A stretch of 64,000 nt of DNA from Lumbricus rubellus (lineage: Eukaryota > Annelida > Clitellata > Crassiclitellata > Lumbricidae). Where the stretch lies: NCBI GenBank assembly GCA_945859605.1, contig OX243814.1:38728630-38792629 (forward strand). The letters are read 5' to 3'. The notes beneath the pieces are model-generated. The model searched no databases. It saw nothing but the letters and a program-made list of their open reading frames with translations, and was not told where the DNA came from. Positions 1 to 10,769 of the stretch are shown piece by piece. Each line of letters begins with the position of its first letter. Within the stretch, counting starts at the first letter, position 1. Both the position numbers and the translations under genes were made by a program.

Positions 1-54
1 GAATAGCTGATTTTGGTAGAGAGTGCAGGTAGATCAGAAATTCTAAACCAATTT

Positions 55-125
55 TTGCCTTCGCGGAGATTTGAACCCGTGGTCTTTCAATCGACGGTAT
101 AATAGGTTGACCACTAGGCTAATAG
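55..125 (-). repeat. tRNA-derived SINE head (remnant)
   Basis: On the minus strand there is an A-box-like TAGCCTAGTGG (plus 111-121) and a B-box-like GGTTCAAATCT (plus 67-77), spaced as in a tRNA. The acceptor and T stems pair poorly and no convincing anticodon arm forms, so this is read as a decayed tRNA-derived retroposon head and not a working tRNA gene. Confidence 0.4.
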
Positions 126-372
126 GCTATAGAAATTAAATTCCTGGCGTGCATGACTAAAAACTCCATGAAATTACGATAGTTATTCCGAAAGGATCAC
201 CATTTAGTTTTTTTTAGAAACAACTAATCAATAATCATAGACAACTCTTGAAAACAGTGGCTTGAATAACTTGGTGTCGTCTTGCTTTACCTTAGACCTC
301 AGTCCTTCCCCGGCAGGACTGCGCATCGGGCAACGCAGCTTCTCCGTTTTCCTCTGTCCAATATCACCTTAA

Positions 373-447
373 CTCTTTCCCGCCGGATGGGGTCACCCGT
401 GACCCCATTAACAGCATAGGTATCAAAACAATTCCGGCTGGAATGAG
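373..447. mobile_element. 75-bp TTAA-flanked mini-element (piggyBac-type MITE)
   Basis: The segment is flanked by TTAA on both sides (369-372 and 448-451). Its ends are imperfect inverted repeats: CTCTTTCCCGCCGG at the left and, read on the other strand, CTCATTCCAGCCGG at the right. Inside lies a palindrome (about 387-408) built on GGGGTCAC/GTGACCCC. TTAA target duplication with terminal repeats is the mark of the piggyBac superfamily. It has no coding capacity. Confidence 0.6.
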
Positions 448-469
448 TTAACAGCGTCCTCCCACGTCA

Positions 470-725
470 TCTCCAGACACTATAGATCCTCTTGTAGGCC
501 TGTGGTCTCCATCCAGTTCTCTCTAGGTCTTCCCTCTCACTCCCCCAGGTACCCATTTCACTGCCTGGTTGGCTCTCATAATCCTCGTACATTCGTAGCA
601 CGTGTCCCATGCATCTAATTCGGTTGCTTTTTCTTGGTGATATTCTCCAGCTTCTCTAGTCCCGTTCTTTCTGTTATATTTTTGGTATCTTGTCTCTCGT
701 CTTGCACATGACATTAAAAGCGGCA
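470..725 (-). pseudogene. LINE reverse-transcriptase C-terminal remnant
   Basis: Minus-strand translation in broken frames gives IRCMGHVLRM followed by QAVKWVPGGVRGK and an ENWMETT segment. This matches the GHVLRM...RGRPKxTW region found at the C-terminal end of RTE/Jockey-type LINE proteins. Stops and frame changes interrupt it. No other part of the element is recognised beside it. Confidence 0.5.
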
Positions 726-729
726 GCTG

Positions 730-1327
730 CCACATTTCGGAAATATACGTTTATTGTTCCAACCGGTTGCACTATAGCCTACCTGTTTCCATCTTTGAAC
801 GCGCATTGGTTCAGACAGACAGCTGTGGAAGAACACGTCAAGCGCTATATAAATCGCCCTCTTAGATGGCAGACTCGCTACAAGTCAGGTCACGGACTCT
901 TATCTGCATTGGATGCGTGCAAATCAGGTCAGATAGAACACAGTGGGTGAGAACAGGCGGAACGTTCTAACAACAGTTTAAGCTCAACTGATAAGTGCAA
1001 GCCATAGAACGCGCAGAGGAAAGCGAGAGACGTACGCCGCCTTTTCAGTAACTCAACCCATCGTGCACTGTGTTCTGACTAAGTCCTGGCTAAGTTTAGA
1101 CTTTATATCGGCTTTGTTTTCCGTTTATATGACGCAGCAGTCAGCTGCCAGCCGTTGCTAATCATAGTTCATGGCACAGCAAATTTCTCGTTTTATAGGT
1201 GCTCTGCTTATAATTATGGCCACTAAAATCTAGGTTGCACATCGTCATGTATCAAATGCCCGACATTGTATAATAATGCACACACAGGCATACATGTATG
1301 TCTATGTAACGTAGCCAATATATATAT

Positions 1328-1367
<40 letters not shown>

Positions 1368-1898
1368 CTTTGTGCTTAAGATGTAACTCGATACCTTGTA
1401 GGCCTATGTGCTTGCATATAGGCTAATTAATAGCAATTATGTAATGTAGACATAGGTTTACAGCACACATAAATTATTATTCATTCATTCATTTCAAGAA
1501 TTTATATAGCGCCTCTTAAAGAAATCTACTCAGAGGCACTCCCAGCCCAGCCACAGCTAATTATAATATTATGATATACATTTCTTTTCGATTATGCACA
1601 TTTAATAATGTACTAGATAAATCTGCAATTTGCTCCTACTAGAGTGCACGTCGTATATCATCCCTGCAAGCAGCAGGATCTCGCATCAACTGACCCGCTG
1701 CTGTGATATGCAATTAATACACTCAAGAACTTCCAGCTTTCCATCATTTTACATATCTGCACCTTTGGATGCACGAGGCTTTACATGAAATTACATCATT
1801 CAAACGGATTGTATTATTTTGTTCTCTTTTGGACATTAACCGCACAGACAACACAGCACGATTTTAAAAAAATGATATTATTCCTATAAGTGCCTTAA
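730..1898. other. Gene-less stretch
   Basis: No gene is supported. A TATA-like CTATATAAATCG at about 844-855 precedes a somewhat CpG-richer segment, which reaches a donor-like GTGAGA near 947; this is too weak to call a promoter or exon. A (TA)n run lies at about 1318-1364. A LINE-type 3' tail, with the hairpin arms TATAGCGCCTC and CTCAGAGGC next to (ATTC)n, lies at about 1478-1550. Confidence 0.4.
1478..1550 (-). repeat. LINE/SINE 3' tail with AGCGCC hairpin
   Basis: The order is (ATTC)n, then TTTATATAGCGCCTCTTAAAG, then CTACTCAGAGGCACTCCC. On the minus strand this is a stem-loop followed by a short tandem tail. The same arrangement recurs near 12.4, 17.35, 35.0, 37.55, 48.85 and 59.35 kb, so it is a common retroposon 3' end. 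Confidence 0.6.
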
Positions 1899-3455
1899 CC
1901 CATTAACCGCCGACGTTGCGAAAACGCAACGTACTATTTAAAATTTGTGGAAAAATTAAAAACCTGAGATACCTGCACAAATCCATTTTTTCTTACTTAA
2001 TGGGTGTTTACTAAGTATGCTGTTACCAAATATAATATTATTTATTGTCACCTTATATTTTTTTGAATTTGTCAAAATGCGGGCTTTTTGGTGTCTGTTT
2101 AGGGGTCTTTTTCAAATATTTTGTTTTCTCATAACACGTCAATATTTCCGAAAAGCGAAGCTGTCCGATTGGAATAGGCTACTAATGTGAATAATTAACG
2201 TCTTTTGTTTATTAAATTTATATCTCATTGTATACTGAAACCGTAATATGCGAAATTTTAATGTTGCGTTTTCACAACATCGGCGGAATGCGCTGTGTTG
2301 CGTTATGTTGCGTTTTCGCAACTTCGGCGGAATACGCTATAAGCTTACACATTATGGCACGTATTATAATAGCCTACACTACATACATATAGTAACTCAT
2401 AAAAACTTATTTGAACGTATACGATTGTTTGCAAAAAACTAACTACGTTGCCCAGGAAATTTCGTGTTTCCGCCCCACCAGCCCCACCAGCACCAACTAC
2501 GGGGCGGAGTGTCCCAACCAGCCTCCAGACACCCCCTACCTCTCTGGGGTATCCGGCGTTGACGCAGCTCGGAAAGCTTCGGTTTTCCACGCTCTTGCCA
2601 CTACCCATGCACTACCCACTACCCATCTCTCTCAACCCCATCCAGTTTCACGCTCTTCCCACCCCACTCCACCAAATTCTGGACCAATTCCATCCAGCCC
2701 CACCCTACCCATCCACGCCTGCCCCCGCCCTAACATGCTTCCACCGCTCTGGTGTCCCTCAGTGTTATCCAGTAAATTTGGGTTTGTGACTACTAACGCC
2801 AACCGCCATCCCAACCTCACCATCACCCCCACCCACCCCACCACCACCCCACCACTCCCCACAACACCAGTCTCAACCTAACTCGCTCCCACTCCACGGA
2901 GTCAACCATCCTCTACTCTGAAGTAACCGGCGATACCCACGAAATTTCGAGGTAAAAGTTTTGATTCACCCAGAACCCAACGCCCACCCCATCCCTGGTG
3001 GGCGGGGTGTGTTCTTGTGGGCGCGAGGTCGCCGTGGGGCACCCTGTCTAGCTGTTAGCTTCGGGTTAGATGTGAAACTAAGTCGAAGATGTGGAAACAG
3101 CAATATTTGTGTTATTTTTTGGCCGCCCCCCCAAAGTGAGGGGGAAACCCAGGCCCTCCGCTGGATGGCCCTGGCGGCCCTCTGCTCAGGTGCAAGGTTT
3201 CAGGTCAATAGCAGCGAAACTGTGGGCGTACATTCTGGAAAACACACATACTTGCATAGTCACATTCACCTTTATATGCTTAGATAAAGTTCACCTTTCC
3301 TGCCGTTGTTGCGAAAACGCAACGTCCTGAAACTAGGTCACGACAAATATTTTAAATAAAACTGCACTATCAGAAGTCTATTTGTATCATATTGATGACA
3401 TACTATCAGCTGCAGCTTGATACGGTGGCTATTTCTCATAGCGGCGGTAAATGGG
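1899..3455. mobile_element. Non-autonomous piggyBac-like element, copy A
   Basis: The element is flanked by TTAA (1895-1898 and 3456-3459). Terminal inverted repeats are CCCATTAACCGCCG at the left and the complement of CGGCGGTAAATGGG at the right. Several GTTGCGTTTTCGCAAC palindromes lie subterminally (about 1913, 2262, 2300 and 3306). The middle (2450-2900) is C-rich, and its proline-rich ORFs are compositional. No transposase is present, so it must be mobilised in trans. A second diverged copy lies at about 52.95-57.38 kb. Confidence 0.75.
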
Positions 3456-3459
3456 TTAA

Positions 3460-4397
3460 GATTATGTTCGGTAGCTATTTTTGCATAGGTTTATGTGTGT
3501 TTACAGAGACTATGCCTCCAGTGTTTTAACAAAACTCATTGCTCAAAATTACAATTCGAATGCAGTGCTTTCTAAAAAAAAACGTAGGCTGAAACCTTTT
3601 CCTATTTGTCTATAATAGTAGTTAGCCTAAACAGATGGCTATAATTTTGTTTATCTCATGCAATAAGTTGCGATATGTCAAAATAAGTTTCTTGAGTAAA
3701 TTTCATAATAATTGCTATAATTATAAGCTTCTCACTCGATGACTTTAAAAATCATGCCTCTAACCGAGTCCAACGTTTTAACAGCAATCAATGTCTTAAT
3801 CCATCAAGCATTTCTTAGAAGTCAATTCGACGTCATTGTCTGGGAAAGTACTTTGAAGCCTATATATTATATAGGCCTAATTATAAGGTACTAAAGAGAA
3901 AGCTGATCTTAAACATGGATGAGGCTTGAGGAAATAAAACAAAATTGCAGTTGATAACTTGAACGTGTTGATTGATTAAGCTTACGATTGGCAGCCTCCA
4001 TTAACCTAGACTGCCTGAAAAATCTATAGAATGAAAATTTCTTCAAGTGAGTAGTCGTAGTAGTGGTGGTAGGAATGGTAGTATATATTAACAGTAGCAG
4101 CAGTAGTAGCAATAATAACACTAGTAATCATAAGCGTGGTGGTATCTTAATTTCTTTACTGCCCCATACAATTTCCTTGTCATTATCTTCAAGATACCGA
4201 GTTCCACCGCAACAGGCCATAATAATTTTATTATTATAGGCCTAAGACACGTGATATCCCTATAATATACATGTACGTGTAAGCTTATGTATATAATTTG
4301 GCTGGTGGTAAATGCATAGTCTATCACCCAATACCTGCTTGGCCTTGGCTATGTGTAGGCTACATGCGCGCATCTGGGCTTCCTATCATATTTTATT
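3460..4397. other. Gene-less stretch
   Basis: AT-rich sequence with a short imperfect (GTA)n-like run near 4050-4115. No coding region, RNA gene or recognisable transposon end was seen. Confidence 0.4.
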
Positions 4398-4645
4398 GTG
4401 CGCTGCTCCACATCATCTGATAGAGCGGCTATCCGACGCAGAAGTCTAGAACGTCACTGTATCATGGAGCAGGTTTTCATGCGGTGGTCAGACCGAATTG
4501 CAGTTAGCACTACAGTTACTAGTCGGCTTATAACGCGTGCGTGCGTGCAAGGAGCTTGCTCGTCTTGTCGGCAAACGCGACGGAAAGGACTTTAGGTGTG
4601 GCCGCTTTTATGATTAATTACATCGGCTATCAATGCGGTTCTCAG
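4398..4645 (+). promoter_or_regulatory. CpG-rich candidate first (untranslated) exon
   Basis: About 250 bp are visibly richer in CpG than the surrounding AT-rich DNA and end in a consensus splice donor, CTCAG|GTAAGT (GT at 4646-4647). It could be a 5' untranslated exon of the downstream K2P gene, joining the acceptor-like TTGCAG at 12847-12852. This is inference; no coding sequence links them and transcript data would be needed. Confidence 0.25.
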
Positions 4646-6159
4646 GTAAGTTTTGAACACGTATATCATGCATGATGTCTCAATATTATATTATAGCCTT
4701 CAGTCTGTTATCGGTCAATGTTCCATGTAATGTATGTAAGCACGTGTAGGCTACCAATGGTGAAGACTCATTACTCATCGCTTTTGACGCAAATCGACGG
4801 ACGGTTAGATGAGGTAAATGAAAATTAATGATTCGCTCTGTTTCGATATTCTTCACCGGGACTCGAGCAGGTTAGGTAAACAGAACTGATTCCTCATGGA
4901 CTGTGGTTTCCTAGAAATTCTGTATTACGGTATCGGTCGGTTGGCCTCCAACTGTTGAACTATTGTAGTGCCAGTTGGTTCAAAGATACGGAGCGGTGCT
5001 TATTAAGTTCTTGTATGATTGAGGTAATCAGGTAATCTATATGTAGGGCCTACTGTTGATAAATTATGTCATTGAGTTTTTATCCAGGCCATAATAGAGT
5101 TCAGTAGTCATCTGTATTTTCATTCCATACACCATCAGTTTAGCTAATCTGTCGCTCTGTGTAGGAGATTTTTGCGCTAGTCAAAAGCAGGTCTGTAGTT
5201 TCTTATTTAAATGCGTGGAGTTTTCAGCAAACTGTTGTTCCATTACGTAATGTATCATGTCGTTTATTAAATAAATGTCAGCAATTAAAATTTAGGCCTG
5301 TCTATAATTGACCACGCACATATTAAATGTTTGGTCTCGCTCAAAACCGCCAAATTAGCATGACGCTCTTCATGAGCTTCTGAGGCCAATGCCACCGATA
5401 TTCATAGAAAGTTTTCCTGTGGTACAGAAAATTACGAAGAACGTTTTGCGACTTTCTTGTTATCTCTCGATAACCTTCAGGTATAATTAAGTGTTTGACT
5501 AAATAAATTCTAAGCGACCTTTGATTATTGATCACATTCCACTCCGACAACGCGATGTTAGAAGCACAGTAAATGGATAATATGTAGGTCTATAATTATT
5601 ATGGCATTAATGAAGTTATAGAATTACAGAGCTTAATTAATTTTAAAAAATTCACTTAATGGTTCAAGCATCTGTGAAGGTTAGCTAGTGCTATGAAAGC
5701 AAACCATGGATAGCACCGTGCAGGCCTAGGCTTAACAGATAGCGAAGGCAGGGGCGGATTGACGCACATCCGTGCCGTGGTGGGGCGTTTATTTTGATAT
5801 CTGAGCAGCGTTATACTAACTGATAAACTGTTTTGTTCTTAGTTGCATTTTTGCAAGCGCTGAGAGCCTCGATTATTAGCTACTCTTGAAGCGCACATGC
5901 ATCAGTCACTATAACTATAGTATAGGAGATTTAAGGCACCTTGCAAAATCGCTTTCTCTCTGACAGAATATGCAATTTTAAATGTCATTGACATCGAGAT
6001 TTTGTACTGGACATTAATTTTACGTCAGATAGGTAGTAAATAACTATGGTACACGTAGAGATGGAATGACCAATGGCGCACGCACGTGGGATCAACAAAA
6101 ACTGCCCTTGTAGGAATGTGATTTCAGCTAGAATAGCATTATTTATATATATATATATA

Positions 6160-6196
<37 letters not shown>

Positions 6197-7440
6197 CAGA
6201 CATACTAATGTTCCTTTAACACATCCAGGTCTTTTTTAGCGTGCAGTTCTACGCAAAATGTGCAGTTCTAAATGAATTGTTTATTGTTTATTGCACGTTC
6301 AATTCTGGATTATACAATCATGACAACTAAGTACAGTACAATGCAATGGAATCCAGTAAAAGCTAGTAGCTTATACATGTAGAATGCTTACCCCCATTTT
6401 TCCAAATAATGTTCATGAATGCAAAATTTTTCCAAAAGTTTTTATAGTTTCCCAGAATATTATGCACGATAGTTTTTTTATGTGGTATTGTTCATCAGAC
6501 TTTATTTAAATTGGCATGTGCGATTATATTGATTTATATAGACCGACAATGTAATTTAATTAGGCCTACATTGTCGCTGTTTATCGTTTAATAATGATCA
6601 TTCATTTTTATTGTGCATAATTTTATGGTGCAGCTCATGGTCATTCATCTTGATGAAAGGGACAACAATAATTGATATCATGTACTTCAAGTTCTGTACA
6701 AACATGTCAAAAAATTACCATTATCCTCAAATTATGTGATGAGCATAAGTGGATATAGCGACCTGTTACCAATAATGGAAGAGAAATTGGACTAGCCAAG
6801 CACATGCTGCCGCCTTTTCGTTGTTTTATCTATCGAGCAGCTAGTCCGTATTGTTGCGAATAAAAAGCGGGTTTTTAGTAGGTGACGATGCAATCTGTAC
6901 CAACACTTTTCAACAGCATAATTATATGGTAGCGATTATTTTATTATGGAAGTGGATGCATATTAGCAGACATTCTATTATAAGCTTAAGTCATAGTTGT
7001 AGAATCATTCATTCTATCAACAATATAATGTCCAAGGTGTCGGCAGACTGTCGAATAACTAATATCAATTCCATGGTACGACAAGCAATCAATCTTCAGC
7101 TCCAAACACATTACACTGCATGTATAAGAACAGTTACTATTGTACAGCGAAACAGATGGTGCTAGACAATTATATGCTGATGACTAAATTCACCTCAGTT
7201 ATGTACAAAATGTCAAAGTCTGGAAGTCAGCCATAGTCTTCAATGCCTTGTGGTGCAGCATGCTGAATGTTTGCTGCAAGATCGGAAGGGAAAAATGAAA
7301 ATTCCATTAATTTTGACTATATAATCCGTGTCTTTTTGCATAGGTCTACAATTTAGTAATGTGTGTTCTAAGGTGATTCGCTCTTTTGGTGATTAATCAA
7401 TGTCCTGGGTTAATTTCTACAAGTATGTTGGTCACATTTG
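4646..7440. other. Gene-less AT-rich stretch with TA repeat
   Basis: No gene is supported. A (TA)n run lies at about 6141-6196. The segment near 6240-6275, containing GCAGTTCTACGCAAAATGTG, recurs in diverged form near 22513-22547 and is therefore a dispersed repeat. The remaining short ORFs have no recognisable similarity. Confidence 0.4.
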
Positions 7441-7445
7441 GGGTG

Positions 7446-7690
7446 GGTCCGTAGTTCAGTTGAGAGAGCCCTGGTCGATAAACTGAGAGTCATCCACGCG
7501 ACCCGGATTCAAGCCTCGCACAGGGAAAAAATTTATTTGAATTTTCAGTCAGCTGCCACCTGTTGTGTTGCTTGACTCGGGTTCTTCTAAAAATAAGATC
7601 GCCCCCCACCAATTCTGGCTTGGCCGAATCAGAAGCACTTAGGATATCCGTGTTAAGCCGAATCCACTGCTGTAAAGCCGACCTGCGTGT
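7446..7690 (+). repeat. tRNA-derived SINE
   Basis: The head carries an A box TAGTTCAGTTG (7452-7462) and a B-box-like GATTCAAGCC (7506-7515) at tRNA spacing, followed by about 170 bp of unrelated body. No full tRNA fold is apparent. It is read as a short retroposon. Confidence 0.45.
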
Positions 7691-7874
7691 CGTGCTATAA
7701 GCTTAATAGTGGGCCGTAGTTCGTATAACCTGTACCTGTAATCATTCTGCGGTTTGTCAGATTGAATGAATAAACGAATATTATATAAATGAGCGACCAC
7801 AGACATTGCAACGCTTGATGTTGATCAGCTGAAGCAGTCCTTCTATCGGAAATGACATAATAATTGAAGCCCTT

Positions 7875-8255
7875 GGTGCAATAACCAGGTAAGTGAGATT
7901 TTATAGTTTTCGGCAAATCGAGTTGGAATGTTTTTCGCTCTTCAGAAGCTTGCCGTTTCGTCCAGGAAATAGAGAGCAAGAAAATTAAAAAAGTATAAGG
8001 TGCATCTAATCGTAACTGATGAAAAATTAAAAATCTTAAAGGCTGGCAGTTACTAATTAGTATTTTATGGGCAAATGAACAACAAACTTGGTTATTGCAC
8101 TGAAACTTCTCTGCAGTTCTGGAACTTTTTTGGACGCAAGAATAACATATGTCAACTAACCTGGTTATTGCATGGAAATTATTAGCTTCTTTTGTGTAGT
8201 TCTGGAAACTTTTACATGTAAGAATATGATAAGTGAACAAACCTTGTTATTGCAC
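7875..8255. repeat. Cluster 1 of inverted GTGCAATAACCAGG repeats
   Basis: One forward copy of the motif GTGCAATAACCAGG followed by a TTGTTCACTTA-like tail lies at 7875-7896. Three reverse copies lie at about 8073-8100, 8151-8172 and 8231-8255, roughly 80 bp apart. The repetition explains the 181-aa minus-strand ORF here, so I do not call a gene. A sister cluster lies at 10278-10571. Confidence 0.6.
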
Positions 8256-8819
8256 GGAAATGATAAACATTGGAGAACTGGGCAGAAGAGGGCAACACGG
8301 ATGAAACACTGATTTTAGAGAGAAGAAAAGGCCCCTAAATTGAAATATTCCACGGATCTTGCCTATAAATGACATCAGGCTTACACCTAGATGAATTATT
8401 AGTACATGGTATCTACACACGTGTTTCAGGGTCCAGGTAGCATCGCACAAAAGGAGGAGTTTTTTAAAATCCACAGTTTCCTGTCCGTCACAATTGTCAC
8501 TACGTCTTGCCATTGTATACTCACTGTAGTTGTTAGTAAATTCAGATACCATTGACTACTTCGTCTAGTAGACATGCTATTCCTTTACGACCTACCTACA
8601 ATGCCGATGCCGGACAACTTGCAGAGGTCAGTGATGACATAACAAGACCAAAGTACAACAGCCTGCACTCTGCTCAACAGTCATTGTCTTCTGACATTAT
8701 TCCGCGTTTGTACAAGGTCCACGCCTACCTAGTGCTAATTACCATTCAATCCATTCATACACGAGTGAACTCGGGCTGCAGGCCAAAGGGGTTAAGTTTC
8801 CTTCACGTGTTTCTGCTCC

Positions 8820-8960
8820 ATTAAGGTATCTGACACTGGTTGATTATGTGTTTGAATGTCACTGAAGCTTACATCACATGTTCCTTCTCCAGTACATGAC
8901 ACTGGTTGTTCATGTGTCTGAATATCACTTAAGTTTACTTCAATTATTTGTTCTATTTTT
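8820..8960. repeat. Two-copy degenerate tandem repeat
   Basis: Two neighbouring units of about 65 bp share GACACTGGTTG, a CATGTGT/TATGTGT stretch, and GAAT(G/A)TCACT. Nothing else is recognised here. Confidence 0.5.
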
Positions 8961-9329
8961 TTCATCCACTATCTGTCATGTAGCTGGTTTGGTTTTTGGC
9001 ACCTAGACTAAGACTTAGTGTTGATTGATAGTCACCAAACTTGCTGGCTCGAGGATGTGATATTGCGGACCTTCGAAAACCTTCATGACAAAACATTAAA
9101 AGGCAAATAGCCTATAGTATTGGAGAAGGCCTAGAATGAATGTAGGCCTACTATCTGGGTGCCTAAATTTGTCCTGTCGCTTCAAAAGAATACTGCAGAG
9201 GTCGTTTCTAATTACGGCACTCACCGAAACCCTAAACTTAACCAACCCCCACAACGTCTAACATGATCCTAACCTACCCACACGACGTCGACTGAGAGGA
9301 TGCAACGAACTGTGACACTGCATCACCTT

Positions 9330-9605
9330 GTCACCTTGTGCCGCCAGTTCGAGGAGCTCTATAGCGACGGTCATGACCATCCTTCTCCACTCCGTTCTGT
9401 TATGCGTTTCATCCTTCAGTTGTTAAAGATTCACCTCTGTCCTCCTGTGTACATCCTCCATCCATCTGGTCCTCGGCCGTCCTCTTCTCCTCGTACCCTC
9501 TTCGCCCGCCAGCATCATCACCTTCTCCAGTCCATCCGTGCTCATCACATGACCGAAATACACCAGTTTCTGTTTGACAATCCTCTGCAGCACTGACATA
9601 ATTTA
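9330..9605 (-). pseudogene. LINE reverse-transcriptase C-terminal fragment
   Basis: Minus-strand translation includes LVYFGHVMSTDG, then GTRRRGRPRTRWMEDVHRRT, then EWRRMVMTVA. This is the typical GHV...RGRPRxRW signature at the end of LINE reverse-transcriptase proteins. One in-frame stop follows the EVNL segment and no upstream RT domain is attached, so it is a short dead fragment. Confidence 0.7.
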
Positions 9606-10277
9606 TCACCTCTTAGCTGGCCTATCTTCTGGACCGCATATTTATTTGTCCTCTTCATGCCAGATTATAATTATTATGACTTAATTTCATTTCAATTATC
9701 AGTTAAAATAACAGTTTCAAAGAATTAGACCTACTCTTACGAAACACAGTGACTTGTCTTATGCATGATCAACATGCGTCATAGTGTCCGTCGATACGAA
9801 ACTCGTGAAATTTCGTGAAATCCAAAGCCTATATCGCAAACGCGAAGTGTCACAAGTCTAGACAACTGCAGCCAAAAAAAAATAATAAAAAGAATACAGT
9901 TTGGAAAATATGCCTACCAGAGCGAGTGTTGTAAGTGTTACATTCTTCGTATAATTTTTAATTTGTTATGCTTGGAGTAAAATTATGACGACAATCTTAA
10001 ATATGACATTTTAAACGGCGTTTGTGATAGGGGCCTACTACATCAAGCAGACATTAAACTTAAGAAATCAGTAGGCTATCAACTGTATCATCTCTCAAAC
10101 TAAGTAGGCTATAATTATGTTTAATGGGATCGGTCCAACGACCGATAGGCCCGATTAGAATACTGTTAATTCGGGAAAATTGCCCAAAACGTATAAAAAT
10201 AGTGGCAGAATAGTGTTATTACACCCTTACTTACATCGCTATTGCATCCGATAACGTATTTTACTGGCTAAAGGTTG
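9606..10277. other. Gene-less stretch
   Basis: AT-rich DNA with no coding region or recognisable mobile-element end. Confidence 0.35.
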
Positions 10278-10571
10278 CGTGCAAGAACCAGGTTTGTTCA
10301 CTTACTGCTCGAAAATCGCAACCGAGAGGCTACGATTCTTTGTGCAATAACCGGGTTTGTTGACTTATCTCATTCATGCACAAAATGATGGCACAGGAAT
10401 GCTAAAATTCTTAAAGCAGGTATGTTGAGTTGCCTGGTTATTGTCCTACCTACTCACTTAATTTTGCAGCTACCAGCTTGAAATTTACACCATAGATGCG
10501 CCTCTGTGTCAGGAGCATTTTAAGCTAACTTTCACGATTTTCAGGTAAGTCGACTTACCTGGTTCTTGCAC
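10278..10571. repeat. Cluster 2 of inverted GTGCAAKAACCAGG repeats
   Basis: Two forward motif copies (10278-10304 and 10341-10369) face two reverse copies (10419-10444 and 10546-10571). The last forms a palindrome, GGTAAGTCGACTTACC, at 10543-10558. Facing subterminal repeats suggest a small inverted-repeat transposon. The motif matches the cluster at 7.9-8.25 kb. Confidence 0.6.
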
Positions 10572-10702
10572 CAAGCTCCTCAATTGTATTGCATCTCGTT
10601 TCTCCACAAATCATTGAGACAATCAACTGAATTGAATGCAGGCTGGCGTCAATCTGCATGTCTACTCATTGCTAGAAAAAAGAAAAGGGAAGTGTTTATT
10701 AA

Positions 10703-10765
10703 CCCTTTAATGCCGGAGGGTATAGGATTTCCCATACCATTTACTACCATCTCGGCATTAAAGGG
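10703..10765. mobile_element. 63-bp TTAA-flanked mini-element
   Basis: Perfect 13-bp terminal inverted repeats, CCCTTTAATGCCG and CGGCATTAAAGGG, are flanked by TTAA at 10699-10702 and 10766-10769. The structure is that of a piggyBac-type MITE, exceptionally short, with only about 37 bp between the ends. Confidence 0.7.
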
Positions 10766-10769
10766 TTAA

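Noticed and set aside
55..125. Functional tRNA gene
   Set aside because: A and B boxes are present but acceptor and T stems do not pair adequately.
842..950. TATA box with first exon ending at GTGAGA
   Set aside because: Isolated weak signals; no coding exon or second splice site links to it.
2411..2881. 156-aa proline/serine-rich ORF
   Set aside because: It lies in the C-rich middle of a non-autonomous piggyBac-like element; open in several frames by composition, no domain.
7695..8240. 181-aa minus-strand ORF
   Set aside because: Its internal similarity comes from the repeated GTGCAATAACCAGG units; no family resemblance, no splice context.
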